Source: Stomorhina lunata
Lineage: Eukaryota; Arthropoda; Insecta; Diptera; Rhiniidae
Direction of reading: 5' to 3'
DNA: 64,000 nucleotides
Assembly (NCBI GenBank): GCA_933228675.1
Contig: OW121741.1
Location: 24,275,224 to 24,339,223 of the forward strand
The notes below the pieces were generated by a model that searched no databases, was not told the DNA's origin, and was given only the letters and a program-made list of their open reading frames with translations. Position 1 is the stretch's first letter. Every line of letters starts with the position of its first letter. Below, one piece after another: positions 59,812 to 64,000 of the stretch. Both the position numbers and the translations under genes were made by a program.

Positions 59812-60529
59812 ATCCCCAATTTAGACAGACCGAAAACCTCGCATTATTACTAAATTTACCATAGCTGTACATTTCGATTATTTTTATATAAAATTTTGAA
59901 CAAAATTTAATTATTTTGTATTTTAGTTTACTTACAAGGAATATAATTAAGTTAGAATTATTTAAGATTGTTTAAAATAAAATAACAATTTGCATGTGGT
60001 TTTCTGGATTTATTATGTTAAGTTATTATTTAAAATCATTACGTTTCAAATACAATCTTTGAAATGAAATCAATATTTTTTTGTGAAAATTGAAATAATT
60101 TAAATTTGTATTCCTTTCAAAGAAATAAAATATTTCTTTATTTCATTTTATTGCTTGTAAATAAAATTAAAATTTCTTCAAAACTCCCAAAATTTTTTTA
60201 TTTAAGAAAATTTAGCTTGAATAATTTTATTCACAACAAAATTTTTTGAATAATTTTAATTCAAACAAATTTTTTTGATTATTTCAAAATTTTCTGTAAA
60301 CAGTAAAAATAAAATATTTTGAGAATTTATTTCAAACAAGATTTTTTGACTATTGAAAATCGTTTACAGATTTTTTAAAATAGAAAAAAGATTAAAAACT
60401 TAGTGAAGACGATGGTTTTTGGTGTGATAATTATAATCATAATAATGTAGACGATCTAGTGTTTGAAGTGGGTAAAGAAGATCGGACATAAATTTTAGTT
60501 TACAAATATTTTAAGTATAGAAATAATTT
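59812..60529. other. AT-rich flank inside the composite
   Basis: TTTGAATAATTTTAATTCAA-like low-complexity text. A loosely complementary AT-rich segment lies at 61800-62330. No gene seen. Confidence 0.45.
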
Positions 60530-61450
60530 TATCCTTCGTCACCATGGGTGGAAAGGATATATTGGGTTTGTGCTGCATTTCTAACGCAATAAAATATTAG
60601 TCTTACATCCATCTAGGTGAATTTAATGATGTTCGTCCAGCCTGCTGACTGAATATCCAAGTAAATTTATTATAGTTATGGTGACCATATTTTCCAACGA
60701 CCAACAAAATACATTTTTTTCGATATTAAGTTAAGATATCCATTATATAATTTTTAATAGAGAGTGTATCTTTAGTATTGCATTTTAGGGTGCCAACATT
60801 TGTGGTCTTAGGTATGAGCCTAAATTTTGATTCAATTTAAATTGAGGTTCGTCGCTGATCACAGTTTTTTGATAAAATAAGTAAAAACAAAAAGTGCCGG
60901 TAAAGACCGACCATATGATACCTTACAATAAGGTGAAATAAGATCCAAGTAAACAAACTTGTATGAACTTTTTATATTTTTTTTTATTGCGCAATTGGTC
61001 AACAGGTTGATCTCCGATTGCAACGAAATTTGGTGCAATGATTTTTATTTGTAAAATAAATATTTCTTCGAAATTAAATACAAAATACACAAATTTGTGG
61101 TCAAAATTTTTATTCCGGGAATTCTGACCAATGTGAGTTCTCCGAAATAATAGATCGATTTCTGCCAATTTCATAAAAATTTTTTGCGACCTATATTTTG
61201 ATTGCGAAAATTATGGAAGATCCCAATACTTTTTGGACAAAATCGTAATGTATTCCTTAATGTGAAATTAAAAAAAAACTACTTCATTTTGATACCCTTG
61301 GTTGAATATGGATCAAAAGCTTTATAGATATTTCTTAAAGCTTAAATACATACATATCACCCACCTAGCTGGAGTGTTAAATAGACTCGAGATGGTGAAA
61401 AATAAAAAAATTAGCACAGATATGTATCTTCGAATTTATTAAAATTTGTA
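60530..61450 (+). mobile_element. DINE-like family A copy, degenerate
   Basis: CCTTCGTCACCATGGGTGGA, AAGGATATATTGGGTTTGTG and TCTAACGCAATAAAATATTA follow the order of the family A start at 9580. AGTGCCGGTAAAGACCGACC plus ATATGATACC near 60895 is the terminal hairpin of another copy. TTGCAACGAAATTTGGTGCA and ATAATAGATCGATTTCTGCC continue to about 61180. Boundaries are uncertain. Confidence 0.6.
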
Positions 61451-62449
61451 ACGTTATTGGTCCATATCATATAACCATAGAAGTGACTATAGAATTATAT
61501 TACTAATAGGATTATCTTACTCGCTTATACATAAGTTTGTAATGCATAGAAATATGTGTACATTGTAATCACGATATATTGACTAAAGTTAGCATGGATC
61601 TTTGTCTTGGAACTAGGATTATCTATCGGATATAAGATATATCGGCCAATTGAACACAACACCATGGTTTAACGAAATCAAGTTTTATACCAATGTATAC
61701 CAAAGAAAAAAGTATCTTAAAATTTAGAATGTCGTTTTTTAATACGGAAAATCAATTTTCGCTTGTATGAATTTTTGCTTTGTGTATTGAGAGTAGTTTA
61801 GTTTTTGTTATTATTATTTTTTGTTTTATTTTTCAAATCTCAAAACAAATAAATTTATTTACTTTAAATGTTTGAAGATTCAAAAAATTCTTCAAAATTG
61901 TATGAAATAAATTTTATTCTTAATTTTTTGGTTTGAATAAAATTAATCAATACAAAAAGTTTGAAATAAATAAAAAATTTTAATATTTTAGAAATTTTGT
62001 TTGAAATAAAATTGTTGGAAAAATATGAATTTTTTCAATATTTGAATAAAAAAATATCGAATATTATTCTTGCTAGTATTATTCAAATATTTTAAATTTT
62101 GATATTTTTGTTTAGAATGAAGAATATTGGATTCAAAAATTTTCAAATAATTTTCTGAAAAATTTATTTATATTAAGAATAATAACTTATACTTTAATTT
62201 AATTTCTTTTAGAAGGAATAAATCAAGCAAATAATTTAATTTAAAATTCATGAAATAGAATAACAATTATTCATATTAAGTAACAAATAATTGAAATAAT
62301 TCAAAAAGTAGTTTTATTTTTTATTTTAATCACACTATACAGCTATGAAATTTACAAACATAACTATTAAGAATTATGTTCATAAACCAAAAGTAAAAGC
62401 GTAGATTATCGACTGAACAAAAACAAACATTTTTCAGTTTTCATCTACC
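61451..62449. other. AT-rich flank inside the composite, right side
   Basis: No gene seen. TTTGAATAAAA/GAAATAAA low-complexity repeats run from 61850 to 62330. Confidence 0.45.
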
Positions 62450-62545
62450 TTCTCCGCAAACATTTTTTGGCTTTTTATCAATAAATTGATCTGTTACATT
62501 AATAAATAAATGTAACAGGTTTGGGATCAAATGCAAATACACTTC
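62450..62545. repeat. 96-bp inverted repeat, right arm
   Basis: TTCTCCGCAAACATTTTTTG through AAATGCAAATACACTTC, the complement of 59661-59756. No ribozyme core follows on the inner side here. Confidence 0.95.
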
Positions 62546-62579
62546 TTAGTGAATAATATTTACATCCCGACTAATTTGT

Positions 62580-63425
62580 TATTTTTTCAAAAAAATTTTC
62601 TTTAAAAAAATTTTTGATAAAAAAATTTTCTCTAGAAAAATTTGTGATAAAAAAATGTTTGAAAAAAATTTTCTCTAGAAAAATTTTTGATATAAATTTT
62701 TTCTGTAGAAAAATTTTTGATAAAAAAATTTTCTACAGAAAAATTTTCTAAAAAATTTTTGTTCAAATATTTTGTATAGAAAAATTTTTGATAAAAAAAT
62801 TTTCTATATTAAAGTTTTTGATAAAAAAAAAATTGTATAGAAAAATTTTTAAAAAAATTTTCTATAGAAAAATTTTTGATTAAAAAATTTTTTATAGAAA
62901 AATTTTTGGTACAAAAATTTTTTATAGAAAAAATATTTGATAAAGAAATTTTCTATAGAAAAGTTTTTGAAAAAAGAATTTTCTATAGAAAAATTTTTGA
63001 TAAAAAAATTTTTGAAAAAAATTTTCCATAGAAAAATTTTTGATAAAAAAATTTTAAATAGAAAAATTTTTGATAAAAAAATCGTTTATAAAAAAATTTT
63101 TGATAAAAGAATTTTCCATAGAAATATATTTGATAAAAAAATTCCCTAAAGAAAAATTTTTCATAAAAAAATTAAAACCCTTTCAATAAAAAATTTTCTA
63201 CAGAAAAATTTTTGATAAAAAAATTTTCTGTAGAAAAATTATTGTTAAAAAATTTTTTATAGAAAAATTTTTTTATAGAAAAATTTTCAATAAAAAAATT
63301 TTTGATGAAAAAATTTTCTATAGAAAAATTTTTGATAAAAAAAATTTCCTATAGAAATATATTTGATAAAAAATTTTCTATAAAAAAATTTTTAGAAAAA
63401 AATTTCTATAGCATAATTTAAAAAA
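62580..63425 (+). repeat. 30-bp satellite, array 3
   Basis: About 28 diverged units of the TTTTCTATAGAAAAATTTTT, GATAAAAA type, with variants (CTCTAG, CATAGAAATATATTTG). It ends near the right GCACAGTGGGG bracket. The 70-codon frame at 62937-63149 is a repeat translation. Confidence 0.95.
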
Positions 63426-63466
63426 AAACGGTTTTCAACAAAATGAGACAAACTACCCCACTGTGC

Positions 63467-64000
63467 CCTCACAAACAATTAAAACTAAGCTTCAAAATTC
63501 TAAAAGAAGTATAGCCAGAATTAAACTGACAGTCTGACATTTTGTTGATGTTAATTTCTCGCCTACTCCAGACACAAAAGCTATTATTAATTTTTTTTTT
63601 TTCTTTAAATCGCTCATCTCATATTTTCTATACAAAAGATGCTTTTATGTTCAAAAAAGGTATTAAATAAATTCAAAACTGTAATTTTATCTGCTCGTAC
63701 AAAAATAAAAACATAAATGAGTTTTTGTTACTCCCCTTAAATGGAAACTAAACATGATCATTAATAAAAATAATTGGTGCATTCAATCCGAAAAATAAAG
63801 AAGAGACGAGATTCATTCAAACCTCATAAAACACAATCAATGCTTAGCAAAAGCATCTGTTTGGCAAGGCAAACCCTTAGATTTTAAACCAAAAATTCGA
63901 AAAAAAAATTAAAATAATGAAAATCATTGATGAGGATAAATGATGATTTAACCAAACAAAGCATGAAGGTGGAACTACTGTAATTTAATATTAATTTGTT
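63467..64000. other. Unique right edge, no gene seen
   Basis: AT-rich sequence with no frame over 60 codons. Confidence 0.45.

Larger units (their letters stand above)
57075..63466. mobile_element. 6.4-kb composite bracketed by inverted GCACAGTGGGG
   Basis: GCACAGTGGGG at 57075-57085 and CCCCACTGTGC at 63456-63466 are exact complements of 11 bases. Just inside each lies the 30-bp satellite. Between are two 114-bp direct repeats, two hammerhead-like motifs, 96-bp inverted repeats and a DINE-like copy. The same bracket form surrounds 21615-25003. No flanking duplication is obvious, so insertion as a unit is inference. Confidence 0.5.

Overview
The window reads as gene-poor, very AT-rich animal heterochromatin, most likely from a higher (probably calyptrate) fly. 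The evidence is DINE/INE-1-like interspersed elements with internal GACA/GTCT microsatellites, Tc1/mariner relics with recognisable dipteran-type transposase motifs, a piggyBac-like TTAA element, short (about 85 bp) candidate introns and kilobases of simple satellites. I see no intact conventional protein gene. The long Cys-Leu-Ser-Val and Lys-Ile-Phe-Tyr-Arg reading frames are translations of satellites.

Layout. 1-8 kb: a 31-bp AT-rich satellite in arrays of alternating orientation. 8-21 kb: degenerate DINE-like elements, a TTAA-flanked piggyBac-like element (12.2-14.2 kb) with a nested minisatellite-bearing Helitron-type element, a retroposon copy with a target-site duplication (17.1-17.7 kb), and odd repeats at 19.2-21 kb. 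21.6-25 kb: a large 31-bp array bracketed by inverted GCACAGTGGG. 26.8-27.5 kb: a 700-bp GACA array. 27.7-34.2 kb: two more copies of the minisatellite element, a mariner N-terminal fragment, a long foldback hairpin and a 1.76-kb inverted-repeat element carrying tRNA-like sequences. 34-41 kb: a 20-bp satellite as two facing inverted arms. 41.7-46.2 kb: DINE-like elements inside the 31-bp satellite. 47.1-52.9 kb: an 11-bp satellite, almost perfectly homogeneous, again as two facing arms about 0.8 kb apart. 53.0-54.7 kb: a decayed mariner with a possible captured exon. 54.9-57 kb: a second copy of the retroposon, a small element with a CTCF-like site, and a possible two-exon small gene. 57.1-63.5 kb: a composite bracketed by GCACAGTGGGG, holding a 30-bp satellite and two hammerhead-ribozyme-like motifs.

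The strongest unusual signals are: (1) two hammerhead-like motifs on the minus strand (58.62-58.69 and 59.76-59.81 kb), which fit Penelope-like retroelements and sit within a satellite composite; (2) the repeated arrangement of satellites as inverted arms around a short non-repetitive spacer, which would give very long hairpin RNAs if transcribed; (3) a dispersed 132-bp minisatellite whose monomers each carry a CTCF-like GGTGGCGCC core; (4) a 31-bp satellite whose monomer is made of two adjacent palindromes. Candidate exons at 38.0, 41.4, 53.5 and 56.1 kb raise the possibility that parts of this are intron sequence of large genes, but each is weak on its own.
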